NCBI GenBank assembly: GCA_903893215.1
Contig: CAITLJ010000007.1
Coordinates: forward strand, 1 to 64,000
DNA: 64,000 nt
Direction of reading: 5' to 3'
From: an uncultured Ferrovum sp.
GTDB taxonomy: Bacteria > Pseudomonadota > Gammaproteobacteria > Burkholderiales > Ferrovaceae
Under the pieces are notes generated by a model. It saw only the letters and a list, made by a program, of their open reading frames with translations. It made no database searches and was not told the DNA's origin. Shown in pieces: positions 28,332 through 37,900 of the stretch. Position numbers and translations under genes: made by a program. The stretch's first letter is position 1. Each line of letters starts with the position of its first letter.

Positions 28332-29411
28332 TCAGCCTTGGGTGCGCTCGAATTCGGCCATGTACTGCACCAGTGCCTGCACACCGACCAAGGGCATGGC
28401 GTTATAAATCGAGGCACGCATGCCACCCACCGAGCGATGGCCCTTCAGCTGCATCAGGCCGGCGGCCTGGGCTCCCTTGAGGAAGTCGGCATCCAGCGCC
28501 TCATCGCGCAGGGTGAACGGCACGTTCATGCGCGAACGGTTTTCCACGGCCACCGGATTTGCATACAGGCTGCTATCGTCGATGGCGCGATACAGCAGTT
28601 CGGCCTTGGTCTGGTTGCGCTGCGCGATAGCAGCAAGGCCACCCTGTTCGAGCAGCCACTCGAACACCAGACCGGCGATGTAAATGCCCCAGGTGGGCGG
28701 GGTATTGAGCATCGAGTCGTTGTCGGCCTGATCTTTCCAGCGGAACACCGAGGGTGTGTTGGCGGCCACGCGATCGAGCAGGTCATCGCGCACGATCAGC
28801 AGGGTGAGGCCGGCCGGACCGATATTCTTCTGGGCACCGGCATAGATCACGCCATGGCGGCTGATATCGACCGGGCGTGACAGGATATGCGATGACATGT
28901 CGGCCACCAGCGGCACCTTGCCGGTATCCGGTGTGAAGAAGTACTCCACGCCACCGATCGTCTCGTTGGTGCAGGTGTGGACATAGGCCGCATCCGGATC
29001 GAGCTGCCAGGTGCGCTCTTCGGGCACGTAGCTGAAGTTGCGGTCCTCGCTGCTGGCGGCCACATTCACGGCACCATACAGGCGGGCTTCCTTGATCGCC
29101 TTCTTCGACCACTCCCCGGTGTGGATGTAATCGGCGCTCTTGTGCGCGCCGAGCAGGTTGAGCGGGATGAAGGAGAACTGGGCGGTGGCACCGCCCTGCA
29201 AGAACAGCACTTTGTAGTTGGCAGGAATCGCCAGAAGGGTGCGCAGGTCGGCCTCGGCCTTGGCGGCAATCGCCATGAACTCCTTGCCGCGATGGCTCAT
29301 CTCCATCACCGACATGCCGCTGCCCTGCCAGTTGGCGAGTTCCTCGGCAGCACGCTGCAGGACCGGGGCGGGAAGCACGGCGGGGCCGGCGCTGAAATTG
29401 AACAGGGACAT
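28332..29411 (-). CDS. serC: Phosphoserine aminotransferase
   Basis: SerC converts 3-phosphohydroxypyruvate and glutamate to phosphoserine, and also serves pyridoxal phosphate synthesis. The 359-residue protein starts [15 protein letters not shown]. It contains [26 protein letters not shown] and the PLP-binding Lys in [14 protein letters not shown], then [12 protein letters not shown] near the C-terminus. A good ribosome site (AAGGAA) precedes the ATG at 29411. First gene of serC-serA. Confidence 0.98.
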   Translation of the reverse strand: MSLFNFSAGPAVLPAPVLQRAAEELANWQGSGMSVMEMSHRGKEFMAIAAKAEADLRTLLAIPANYKVLFLQGGATAQFSFIPLNLLGAHKSADYIHTGEWSKKAIKEARLYGAVNVAASSEDRNFSYVPEERTWQLDPDAAYVHTCTNETIGGVEYFFTPDTGKVPLVADMSSHILSRPVDISRHGVIYAGAQKNIGPAGLTLLIVRDDLLDRVAANTPSVFRWKDQADNDSMLNTPPTWGIYIAGLVFEWLLEQGGLAAIAQRNQTKAELLYRAIDDSSLYANPVAVENRSRMNVPFTLRDEALDADFLKGAQAAGLMQLKGHRSVGGMRASIYNAMPLVGVQALVQYMAEFERTQG

Positions 29412-29494
29412 GTCTTGTTTCCTTGTAAAAATACGGGATGCGGAGTTTGGCAGTCGGGCCGGATTGTGTCGGTTACCGCTGGGTCGCCGCAGGC

Positions 29495-30844
29495 TCAGGG
29501 TAAGGGCGCGTTGTCGAGCAAGCTGGTGACCAGACCATCGGCCAGCTTGGGTTCGAACCAGGTGGATTTGGGCGGCATTACGTCGCCCTGGTCAGAGACC
29601 GCCATCACGTCGGCCACACGGGTCGGAAACAGGGCGAAGGCAATCGCCATTTCGCCGCTGTCCACACGGTCGGCCAGCGCCTGCAGGCCGCGCGCGCCGC
29701 CCACAAAGTCAATCCGAGCATCGGTGCGCGGGTCATCGATGCCCAGCAACGGCTGCAGCACCCGGTCGGCCAGCAGGCTCACATCCAGCCGGGCGATCGG
29801 GTCAGCATGCGGGATGCTGTCGTGTGGCAAGGTCAGGCGGTACCACTGGCGTGCCAGGTAAACGCCAAAACTGCCGGGCCGGGTGGGTCGCACCGGCCCG
29901 GTTTCGGGCTGCAGGCTGCCCAAAGTGCCGAGTGCTGCGAGCAGCTGGGCGGCGGTGCGACCGTTCAGGTCGGCCACCAGTCGGTTGTAGTCAAGCACCT
30001 GCATGTCGTCGTGTGCGAAAACCACCGCAAGGAACTGCTCGGCAGGATGTTCGGGAGGCAGCAACGGCACTGAAACGGGCCCGGCGGCTGGCGCACCATT
30101 TATAGCCGCCGGGGCGGTGGCAGTGGCCAGGGTTTCGGCGACGGGGGCACTGGCAGCGAAGGTGGCAGCGCGCCGCGCCTGCGCGACGCGCATCGCCGAG
30201 GCAGCGCGATGATGGCCGTCCGCAATATACAGCCGCGGAATTTCGGCGGCCGCTGCCGAAATGGCGGCCACCTTGAGGGGATCGGCAATCACCCAGAGGG
30301 AGTGGTGGGTGCCATCGATGCCATCAAAATCCAGATCCGGTGCACCTGCGCAAGCGGCCACCAACAGGGCCCGCATGCGCGCCGTGGCCTGCCAGGCCAG
30401 CATCACCGGACCGGTCTGCGCACCCAGCGTGTCGATCATGCGTACACGGTCATCTTCCTTGGCCTTGCGGGTGAATTCATGCCGCCGTATGTCCTGCCGC
30501 TCATAGGCGGCGACCGATGCACCCACCACCAGCCCGGTCAGGCTGTGGGTCGGCGTGGTCAGCCGGTAGGCGTAATAGCAGGGTTGGGCGTCCTGCACCA
30601 GCACACCTTCGGCCAGCAGACGGGCAAGATTGGCGCGTCCCTGCGCATACACCTCGGGCGCCTCCACCGGCGTGCCCTCAGGCAGGTCGATTTCCGGCTT
30701 GGACAGGTGCAGAAAACTGTGGGCATTCCCGGCCGCCAGCGCGCGCGCTTCAGCGGTGTTCAGCACGTCATAGGGCGGAGCCGCCACGCGGGCAGCCAGC
30801 GCTGCGACGGGCCGTACACCGCGAAAAGGTTGGATCAGGGCCAT
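29495..30844 (-). CDS. DUF1015 family protein
   Basis: A 449-residue member of the DUF1015 family, which has no proven function. Conserved pieces are [10 protein letters not shown] at the start, [14 protein letters not shown] near residue 21, [27 protein letters not shown], and [17 protein letters not shown] near residue 200. DUF1015 genes often sit beside serine-synthesis genes, as here just upstream of serC on the same strand, so a role in serine or phosphoserine metabolism is likely but inferred. An Ala/Pro-rich insertion (about residues 215-250) follows the GHHRAA motif. Confidence 0.9.
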   Translation of the reverse strand: MALIQPFRGVRPVAALAARVAAPPYDVLNTAEARALAAGNAHSFLHLSKPEIDLPEGTPVEAPEVYAQGRANLARLLAEGVLVQDAQPCYYAYRLTTPTHSLTGLVVGASVAAYERQDIRRHEFTRKAKEDDRVRMIDTLGAQTGPVMLAWQATARMRALLVAACAGAPDLDFDGIDGTHHSLWVIADPLKVAAISAAAAEIPRLYIADGHHRAASAMRVAQARRAATFAASAPVAETLATATAPAAINGAPAAGPVSVPLLPPEHPAEQFLAVVFAHDDMQVLDYNRLVADLNGRTAAQLLAALGTLGSLQPETGPVRPTRPGSFGVYLARQWYRLTLPHDSIPHADPIARLDVSLLADRVLQPLLGIDDPRTDARIDFVGGARGLQALADRVDSGEMAIAFALFPTRVADVMAVSDQGDVMPPKSTWFEPKLADGLVTSLLDNAPLP

Positions 30845-31042
30845 CAGGGATACTCCCGAAAAGGGTGGCACAGCGTTGTCAGGAGGCATGGGCTGAAAAT
30901 TGTGCCCAGGCCATGGCGGGCGACTCCCTGCCATCTGATGCGACGCAACAAAAATTGTCCGGTTACGCAGTATAGCGATGCTGTGCCCCGCACCAGCAGC
31001 GACCTATACTGCCATCTGACCCTCAAAAAATTGTTATCTGCG
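30845..31042. promoter_or_regulatory. Divergent promoter region between DUF1015 and LysR genes
   Basis: This 198-nt divergent region has a TATACT on each strand: 31005-31010 on the plus strand, pointing to the LysR gene, and 30969-30974 on the minus strand, pointing to the DUF1015 gene. No good -35 box accompanies either. LysR-type regulators often control the divergent neighbour, so an operator here is plausible. Confidence 0.35.
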
Positions 31043-31921
31043 ATGCGCAAATTACCTTCTCTCCGTGCTGTCCGAGTGTTCGAAGTGTGCGCACGCCTGT
31101 CCAATATTTCGATGGCTGCGCGGGAGCTGCACCTGACCCACAGCGCGGTAAGTCATCAGGTCAAGCTGCTGGAAGACTGGTTTGGCCAGCCACTGTTCAC
31201 CCGCCACGCCAACGGCGTACAACTGACGCCGGCGGGTGCCGTGCTGGCGCGCGCGAGCACCCTGGCGCTCGACCAGCTCGAGATCGCCTGCGAACAGGTG
31301 CGCTCCACCCGGTCCCGGCACGTCGTGCGCCTCGCGGCACCAGGCAGTTTCATGGCGCTGTGGCTGATCCGGCGGCTGGAAGATTTCGAACGCAGCCATC
31401 CGGAGGTGCAGTTGCAACTGCAGACACAGGGCGACCTGCATGATCTGGTGGCGCAGAGAATTGATGCGCTGGTGGTCAGCGCCCAACCGCCTTGGCCACG
31501 CAATGTGAGCGTCCGCACCTTGTTCGATGACTGCTCCGGTCCGGTATGCGCGCCGGACTGGCCAACGTTACCGGCCACGCCAGCCGATCTGGCCGGGCAG
31601 CCGCTTCTGTATACCCTGTCAAGGCGGGAGGCATGGCTGGAGTGGGGCAGCCTGCACGGGCTGGATCACGAACTGCTTGATCCGGGCCGTCATTTCGACA
31701 ATCTGCAACTGATGCTGGAAGCAGCCGTCGCACGACTGGGCGTGGCAATCGCACCCCAGCAACTGGTGCAACGCGAACTGTTGCAGGGTCGGCTGATCGC
31801 GCCACTGGGCTTCACGGCCGGCCCCTCCTGCTTTGCGCTTTGCGTGGCACAGGCGCGCACGCACGAGCCGGCGCTGTTGGCGCTGCAGGAATGGATGACC
31901 AAGCAGGTTGCCGCGGCTTGA
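31043..31921 (+). CDS. LysR-family regulator, GcvA type
   Basis: A 292-residue LysR regulator. The N-terminal winged helix (LPSLRAVRVFEVCARLSNISMAARELHLTHSAVSHQVKLLED, read here in parts) is of the GcvA subgroup, which typically begins with LPSL.ALRVFEAAARH. The C-terminal ligand-binding domain follows from residue 90. GcvA proteins control glycine cleavage or beta-lactamase-type genes. It is divergent from the DUF1015-serC-serA genes and about 20 kb from gcvHPT, either of which could be the target. Confidence 0.85.
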   Translation: MRKLPSLRAVRVFEVCARLSNISMAARELHLTHSAVSHQVKLLEDWFGQPLFTRHANGVQLTPAGAVLARASTLALDQLEIACEQVRSTRSRHVVRLAAPGSFMALWLIRRLEDFERSHPEVQLQLQTQGDLHDLVAQRIDALVVSAQPPWPRNVSVRTLFDDCSGPVCAPDWPTLPATPADLAGQPLLYTLSRREAWLEWGSLHGLDHELLDPGRHFDNLQLMLEAAVARLGVAIAPQQLVQRELLQGRLIAPLGFTAGPSCFALCVAQARTHEPALLALQEWMTKQVAAA

Positions 31922-32062
31922 GGCACCGGCGGCACTCGTTACGACAGTCTGCGAACCCGTGCCCTGCAGACTTTCGTGCCGATGCCGTAAAGGATGGACG
32001 GGCCAGAACTCCCGCCCATCACTTCGAGTCTTTACACCAACCCTGCTTCAGGCGAGGCACGC

Positions 32063-33010
32063 ATGTCGGAACTGTTGGCAACCGTAGACGCACGCACCCG
32101 CCTGGCGGGAACCAACCGGCTGGAAATGCTGCTGTTCAGCCTGGGTGAAGATTGCCAGACCGGGCGCCGTGAAATCTTTGGCATCAACGTATTCAAGGTG
32201 CGCGAGGTCACGCGGCGGCCGCCGATTACCCGGTCTCCGGATTTACCGCCCGGAGTAGAGGGCATGGTCAGCCTGCGCTCGCACCTCACACCAGTCATCA
32301 ACCTTGGTCATTTTGCTCGGGTAGCTACGTCCGATCCACTCGAGCTGATGATCACGACCGAATACAACGGGCGTGTGCAGGGCTTTCTGGTGCATAGCGT
32401 CGAGACGATCCTGCGCCTTGACTGGTCTCAGATGAAGGTGCCACCCGCAATGATCTCGGCGGAGAAAAACGGCGCGGTGACTGCGGTGGCCGAATTGAAG
32501 GACGGCCGGCTGGTGATGATGCTGGATGTGGAGCGGGTGCTGGCCGAGACCACACCGCATAACGATGACTATGACTTCCAGCAACTTGTGCCAGTGACGC
32601 AGGCCAACATCACGGTATTCTTCGCTGATGATTCCACAGTGGCGCGCAAGCAGATCGAGCGCACCCTGGATGCGCTGAACCTTCGTCACATCGCGGCCGT
32701 CAACGGTGCCGACGCCTGGCGCGCCCTGTGCCGCATTGCTGATCAGGCTGCCGAACGCAAGCTGCCGGCCAGCAATGAGGTACAGCTGATCATCACCGAT
32801 GTCGAAATGCCGGAGATGGACGGCTTCATGCTGACCAAAAAAATCCGCAGCGATCCGCGCTTTCGCGGCATACCGATCCTCATGCATTCCTCGCTTTCCG
32901 GCGAATCCAATCAGCTGCTTGGGCTGGCCAATGGCGTGGACGAATACATCCCGAAATTCGAGGCACGTCGTTTTGCTGAAATCGTCTCGCGGCACCTGAA
33001 GCTGGAATGA
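32063..33010 (+). CDS. cheV: CheV-type chemotaxis protein (CheW-receiver fusion)
   Basis: A 315-residue protein with an N-terminal CheW domain (SELLATVDARTRLAGTNRLE, then EIFGINVFKVREV and GMVSLRSHLTPVINL) and a C-terminal receiver domain. The phospho-acceptor Asp lies in LIITDVEMPEMDGF, with the conserved Lys in EYIPKFEA. CheV couples receptors to CheA and is tuned by phosphorylation. The ATG at 32063 is the family-type start; an ATG at 31994 would add 23 residues. No other chemotaxis gene is nearby. Confidence 0.95.
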   Translation: MSELLATVDARTRLAGTNRLEMLLFSLGEDCQTGRREIFGINVFKVREVTRRPPITRSPDLPPGVEGMVSLRSHLTPVINLGHFARVATSDPLELMITTEYNGRVQGFLVHSVETILRLDWSQMKVPPAMISAEKNGAVTAVAELKDGRLVMMLDVERVLAETTPHNDDYDFQQLVPVTQANITVFFADDSTVARKQIERTLDALNLRHIAAVNGADAWRALCRIADQAAERKLPASNEVQLIITDVEMPEMDGFMLTKKIRSDPRFRGIPILMHSSLSGESNQLLGLANGVDEYIPKFEARRFAEIVSRHLKLE

Positions 33011-33121
33011 CGCTGACGCGTTGCAAAATCTACCCGTGCAGTACCCGCAAAACTTCCTTAGATTAGAAGGGGAACGGTGCGCCAGTGGGGCTGCACCGGC
33101 TGATTTGCGGGAGCATGGCCA

Positions 33122-33583
33122 TTGCGCACGCTGGGTAATTTTCTCTGGTTGATCTTTGGCGGCTTTTTCATGGGCCTCTGCTGGTGGCTGGCCGCCTTGC
33201 TCGCCTGCATCACCATTGTGGGTCTGCCGTGGGCACGCGCCTGCTTCAATATTGGCCTGTTCACCTTCCTGCCGTTTGGTCGCGAGGCAATCAGCCGCCG
33301 GGTGCTGAACCAGCAGGATGACCTCGGTACCGGCGGGCTCGGTTTGATCGGCAACGTGATCTGGTTCCTGTTCGCCGGGTTCTGGCTGGCCTTGGGTCAC
33401 GTGCTCACGGCAGTGGCGCTTGCAATCACGATCATCGGCATCCCTTTTGCTTTGCAGCACCTAAAGCTGGCAGGACTTGCCCTTGCACCCATCGGGCAAT
33501 CGATTGTCACCACAGAAGTGGCTCAGTTGGCGCGGCTGGACAACGCCAACGCGACCCTCAACAACCTGCGCGGCCGGTCCTGA
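33122..33583 (+). CDS. yccF: YccF family inner-membrane protein
   Basis: A 153-residue membrane protein with two YccF repeats: GNFLWLIFGGFFMGLCWWLAA and IGNVIWFLFAGFWLALGHVL, each followed by a second hydrophobic helix containing TIVGLPWA and TIIGIPFA. The function is unknown. The start appears to be TTG at 33122, with GGGAG 8 nt upstream; family members begin MRTLGNxLW at this point. An out-of-frame ATG at 33115 opens a 7-codon frame overlapping the start. Confidence 0.88.
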   Translation: MRTLGNFLWLIFGGFFMGLCWWLAALLACITIVGLPWARACFNIGLFTFLPFGREAISRRVLNQQDDLGTGGLGLIGNVIWFLFAGFWLALGHVLTAVALAITIIGIPFALQHLKLAGLALAPIGQSIVTTEVAQLARLDNANATLNNLRGRS

Positions 33584-33637
33584 CCCGGCACGATTTCTGC
33601 TCGTGAAATTACACTCACGCCCCGGAGACTGCTGCCC

Positions 33638-36442
33638 ATGAACCCGTCTGTCGCTACTGTTGCCTCCACCTCGCCCGCAGGTGCAGGCGAAACCGATCCC
33701 GTCCTGCGCGAAGACATCCGTCTGCTGGGCCGCTGCCTTGGCGACGCGATCAGGGAGCGTGATGGCGAGGACGTGTTCGCGCTTGTGGAAGGTGTGCGCC
33801 AGCTGGCGATCCGCTTCAAGCACAACCAGGACCCGGAGGCGGTAAAGGCCCTGACCGACGCCGTCATCGGCTTACCCTCCGAGGCCGCGGTGTTCGTGGT
33901 ACGTGCCTTTGCCTTTTTCCTGCACTTGACCAATCTGGCCGAAGACCAGCACAACACGCGCCTGCATCGCCGCGCAGCACAAACGCCGGGGGGTAACCAG
34001 GCGCCGGGCACGGTGTTGCGCGCCCTGCAGCGACTCGAGCAAGCAGGGGTGCCACCGGGCCAGCTGAAAAAGATCCTGGATGTGGCGCAGATCAGCCCCG
34101 TACTGACGGCACATCCGACTGAAGTGCAGCGCAAAAGCATCCTTGGGCTGCAGCAGCGCATTACCGCGTTGCTCGATGGCCGCGACCGGGTGGCACTCAC
34201 GCCACCCGAGCGGGCAGAGATGGAGGAGCGCCTGAAGGACACCATCTTCACGCTCTGGCAGACACGCGTATTGCGGCGCGAGCGGCTGACCGTGCTGGAT
34301 GAGGTCACCAACGGGATCTCGTATTTCGACGAGACCTTCTTCACCGAGGTGCCGCGACTGTACTGCCAACTGGAAGACCTGCTCGGCACCCGCTATCCGG
34401 AACAGGACTGGACCCTGCCGTCCTTCTTTAAGGTGGGTGCCTGGATCGGGGGAGATCGCGATGGCAATCCCTTTGTCACCGCGCCGGTGGTGATCGAGAC
34501 ACTCCGGCTGCAATCCACTGCCGCAGTGAAGTTCTATCTGCGCGAACTGCAGGCCCTGGACGGTGAACTTACCCTCTCCAGGCTGCTGGTGGAAGTCACC
34601 CCGGCACTGCAGGCACTGGCCCAGCGATCACCGGATCAATCCGTGCATCGCGCCGACGAGGCGTACCGGCAAGCGATCAACACCATCCTGACCCGGCTGC
34701 AGGCCAACAGCGCCCGGCTGGCTGAATGCAGCCTGCAAGCCGACAACACGTCAGCCACGGCAGATCTTGGCGCTTACGCCAGCAGCACTGAATTGGTGAA
34801 TGATCTGCAGGTGATCGCGGCTTCACTGCACGAAAATGGTGCCGGCCGGCTGGCGCGTGGTCGCCTGCGCCGGGTGATCCGCGCGGTCCAGGTGTTCGGC
34901 CTGCATCTGGCACCGCTCGATCTGCGCCAGAACTCCGACGTGCATGAGCGCACGGTGGCCGACCTGCTGCGTAATGCGGGGACCTGCGCCGATTACAGCG
35001 CGCTGGACGAGGACGGCCGCATCGCGCTGCTGGTAAGCGAGCTTTCGAGTGCGCGGCCACTCTACTCGCCGCACCTGACTTATGACGAGGAAACCGTAGG
35101 TGAACTGGCGATCTTCTTCGCCGCGCGCACGCTCAAACAGGTATACGGCGACGCTGCCTTGCCCAACTGCATCATCTCGAAAACTGACGGTGTCTCCGAC
35201 CTGCTGGAACTGGCTGTGATCCTGAAAGAGGCGGGCCTGCTGCAGCCCGGTACCGAGCCGAAGCTTCACATGAACATCATCCCGCTGTTTGAGACGATCG
35301 AGGATTTGCGCCAGTCGAGCAAGACGATGGCACGGATCCTCGACTTGCCGCTGTATCGCTCCTTGGTGAAAGGACGCGGCGACGAACAGGAAGTCATGCT
35401 CGGTTATTCCGACTCGAACAAGGACGGTGGCTTCCTGACTTCGGGCTGGGAGCTTTACAAGGCAGAGATCGATCTGGCCAAGGTATTTGCGCGCCACGGT
35501 GTGCGCATGCGCCTGTTCCATGGTCGCGGGGGCTCGGTAGGCCGCGGCGGCGGACCCTCGTATCAGGCAATCCTGGCACAGCCAGCCGGCGCGGTGAGCG
35601 GACAGATCCGCATCACCGAACAGGGCGAAGTGATTGCCTCGAAATATGGTAAGCCCGAGGCCGGATTGCGCAACATGGAGGTGCTCACGGCGGCCACGCT
35701 GGAAGCCTCGTTGCTCGACAACGAGGGGCACGTGGAAATCAGTGAAGGCTATTACGGGGTGATGGAACGCATCTCGCAGCTGGCCTTTGAGGCCTACCGC
35801 GGGCTGGTCTACGAAACCCCGGGATTCACCAAGTATTTCTGGGCGGCAACGCCGATTTCCGAGATTGCCCATCTCAACATTGGCAGCCGGCCGGCGTCGC
35901 GCAAGCCGTCTGAGCGCATTGAGGATCTGCGCGCGATTCCCTGGGTGTTTTCGTGGGCGCAGTGCCGGCTGATGCTGCCGGGTTGGTACGGCTTTGGCAG
36001 CGCAGTCAAACAGTGGCTGGCCGAAAACCCGGACGGTGGTCTGGCGCGCCTGAAACGCATGCATGCCGCGTGGCCGTTCCTGCGCACCCAATTGTCGAAC
36101 ATGGACATGATCCTGGCCAAGAGTGATCTGGCGATTGCCTCGCGATATGCCGAGCTGGTACCTGATGTGGCGCTGCGCGAGATGATTTTTTCGCGCATCA
36201 CCGCCGAATGGCATGACACCCGCGCGGCCCTGCTATCGATCACCGGCGCATCCGACCTGCTGGCTGACAATACCGAGCTTGCGCAGGCGATCCGGCATCG
36301 CACGCCGTACATGAACCCGCTGAATCACCTGCAGATCGAGATGCTGCGACGCTATCGTGCAGGCGACACCGACGGCCTGGTCCGTCGCGGCATTCACATC
36401 TCGATCAACGGTGTGGCGGCGGGCCTGCGTAACAGCGGATGA
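33638..36442 (+). CDS. ppc: Phosphoenolpyruvate carboxylase
   Basis: Ppc fixes bicarbonate onto phosphoenolpyruvate to make oxaloacetate, refilling the TCA cycle. The 934-residue protein is full length. Catalytic His lies in LTAHPTEVQRKSI near residue 160; GYSDSNKDGG and LFHGRGGSVGRGGGP carry the substrate-binding Arg/Lys residues, and the C-terminus ends in the typical GVAAGLRNSG. In many betaproteobacteria ppc neighbours hemC; here they are 24 kb apart. A hairpin with T-run follows the stop. Confidence 0.98.
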   Translation: MNPSVATVASTSPAGAGETDPVLREDIRLLGRCLGDAIRERDGEDVFALVEGVRQLAIRFKHNQDPEAVKALTDAVIGLPSEAAVFVVRAFAFFLHLTNLAEDQHNTRLHRRAAQTPGGNQAPGTVLRALQRLEQAGVPPGQLKKILDVAQISPVLTAHPTEVQRKSILGLQQRITALLDGRDRVALTPPERAEMEERLKDTIFTLWQTRVLRRERLTVLDEVTNGISYFDETFFTEVPRLYCQLEDLLGTRYPEQDWTLPSFFKVGAWIGGDRDGNPFVTAPVVIETLRLQSTAAVKFYLRELQALDGELTLSRLLVEVTPALQALAQRSPDQSVHRADEAYRQAINTILTRLQANSARLAECSLQADNTSATADLGAYASSTELVNDLQVIAASLHENGAGRLARGRLRRVIRAVQVFGLHLAPLDLRQNSDVHERTVADLLRNAGTCADYSALDEDGRIALLVSELSSARPLYSPHLTYDEETVGELAIFFAARTLKQVYGDAALPNCIISKTDGVSDLLELAVILKEAGLLQPGTEPKLHMNIIPLFETIEDLRQSSKTMARILDLPLYRSLVKGRGDEQEVMLGYSDSNKDGGFLTSGWELYKAEIDLAKVFARHGVRMRLFHGRGGSVGRGGGPSYQAILAQPAGAVSGQIRITEQGEVIASKYGKPEAGLRNMEVLTAATLEASLLDNEGHVEISEGYYGVMERISQLAFEAYRGLVYETPGFTKYFWAATPISEIAHLNIGSRPASRKPSERIEDLRAIPWVFSWAQCRLMLPGWYGFGSAVKQWLAENPDGGLARLKRMHAAWPFLRTQLSNMDMILAKSDLAIASRYAELVPDVALREMIFSRITAEWHDTRAALLSITGASDLLADNTELAQAIRHRTPYMNPLNHLQIEMLRRYRAGDTDGLVRRGIHISINGVAAGLRNSG

Positions 36443-36463
36443 CCAGCCGTCGCCGGAGCGTTC

Positions 36464-36484
36464 AGGCCAGTGCCCTGGCCTTTT
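36464..36484 (+). terminator. Rho-independent terminator of ppc
   Basis: The stem AGGCCAG/CTGGCCT (36464-36470 and 36475-36481) with a 4-nt loop TGCC is followed by TTTC. It sits 22 nt after the ppc stop and shares space with the convergent gene that ends at 36542. Confidence 0.75.
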
Positions 36485-36541
36485 CATGCCGCTTCGGTCT
36501 GGCGTTTCTGGGCACCGCCCGCAATCCGTCCAACAGGGCAA

Positions 36542-37726
36542 TCAGTCCAACAGATAGTCCGCCACTTCGGCCCGCAACAGACGCCGCACCGCCAGCGAGG
36601 GCGATACCAGTACCAGCTTGCGTCGCTGCAGGGCGAGCGAGCCACGCAGGACCATCCACTGGCCAATCACCGCGGCACCAAGGTTGCTCACTTCCGCCAC
36701 ATCCAGCCGAAAAGGCTGCCCGGCAATGTCGACGGACTGCCCGGCCAGCGTTTGCCGAACTGCGTCATGAAACTGCCGCGCGTGGTCCTCGGTCACCCAT
36801 GCACCGCGCATACGCAAGCCGCCGCCATCATCCAGCGGCGCGCTTTCGGCCGGCAGGGATTGCCGGGCATATAGCGCGCGCCAGAATAGCAGCGGGAGCG
36901 TCCGGGCCAGCAGCAGGCCAAACAGGCTGATGCCGTCGCCAACGTAGCGCTGCCAGAGCTTTGGCTCCTGCACGATGCGCCACGCCCATTCGGTGCCGCT
37001 GCGCTGCATCCAGCGCGGTGCGCGACGTACCTCTCCTGCGGCGAAATTGACCACCGCACCCAGGTGGGTGACCCAACGTGCCGTGGTGAGCGCCTTGCGG
37101 TTCTGCATCAGCCACGCTTGTCCGCGCAGGGCCCCGAGCGAAACCACCACCAGATCGGGCTGACCTTCGTTGACCGTGTGCAGGATTTCGGGACGACTCA
37201 TCGAGGCAATCGAACCGCTGCCGGGATCGAGGCCACCCACCCCAATCAGCGCGCCGCCGCCGGCCGTCTCCCGCGCCTGATTGAGCGCTGCAGAGGCGCG
37301 TCGCGCCACATGCCCCATCCCCCCCAGAAAAAAGACACGCACCGGATGCGCGGCACCCCGCAACCCCAGGAACAGGTCGGCACCGCTCACGCGCTCAGGC
37401 AGAGGCACCCCCAGCAGGCGGGCAATCCATACCAGTGGCTGGCCATCGGCCACTGTAAGGGCACTGGCCAGCACCGACTCACGAAATGCCGGATGCTCAC
37501 GTGCCAGAACCACCCAGTTCACGTTTGGGGTCGAGAGCACCAGCGCTCCACGCTGCTCATCAGACGCATCAGGCTGGTCTCTGCGCTGCACGCCGGCCCC
37601 ACCCGCAGTGCCCGACGGCACACATTGCGAGATCGGCACAAGCAGGCGCGCCAGCGCAGCGTCAAGGGTGAGCGCATCGAACGGCAAACCCAGCAGGCAA
37701 TATACGGTGCGGTACGGTGCAGTCAT
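36542..37726 (-). CDS. WecG/TagA/CpsF-type glycosyltransferase fused to a C-terminal STAS-like domain
   Basis: A 394-residue two-domain protein. Residues 1 to about 280 are a GT26 glycosyltransferase: LGLPFDALTLDAAL, LSTPNVNWVVLAREHP, the catalytic-region ADGQPLVWIARLLG, FFLGG, then LGALRGQAWLMQN and VGAVVNFAAGEVRRAPRWMQ-like segment followed by GTEWAWRIVQEPKLWQRY. After a linker, residues 304-394 resemble a STAS/MlaB-like domain: RLDVAEVSNLGAAVIGQWMV has the beta-alpha pattern around the usual D-S-A position, then LVLVSPSLAVRRLLR. WecG-type enzymes add N-acetylmannosaminuronic acid or a related sugar to a lipid carrier. A STAS tail suggests regulated partner binding. Confidence 0.85.
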   Translation of the reverse strand: MTAPYRTVYCLLGLPFDALTLDAALARLLVPISQCVPSGTAGGAGVQRRDQPDASDEQRGALVLSTPNVNWVVLAREHPAFRESVLASALTVADGQPLVWIARLLGVPLPERVSGADLFLGLRGAAHPVRVFFLGGMGHVARRASAALNQARETAGGGALIGVGGLDPGSGSIASMSRPEILHTVNEGQPDLVVVSLGALRGQAWLMQNRKALTTARWVTHLGAVVNFAAGEVRRAPRWMQRSGTEWAWRIVQEPKLWQRYVGDGISLFGLLLARTLPLLFWRALYARQSLPAESAPLDDGGGLRMRGAWVTEDHARQFHDAVRQTLAGQSVDIAGQPFRLDVAEVSNLGAAVIGQWMVLRGSLALQRRKLVLVSPSLAVRRLLRAEVADYLLD

Positions 37727-37900
37727 GAGCAGGGCGCGAGCATTCCGGATTGACGGGGCCTCAGTGTGGACGTTATTGCAGTGCAGCACACGGAATCTTT
37801 TGGTGACGGTCTGGAAACGGGTACCCGCAGTCTACCGCGCCGCAACATGCATGCTCACGGTAGACTCGGAATTCACCCATTTACCGGGCTTTGCTTCACC

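Noticed and set aside
34823-36214. Long antisense open frame within ppc
   Set aside because: No recognisable motif; ppc itself is complete and matches its family throughout.
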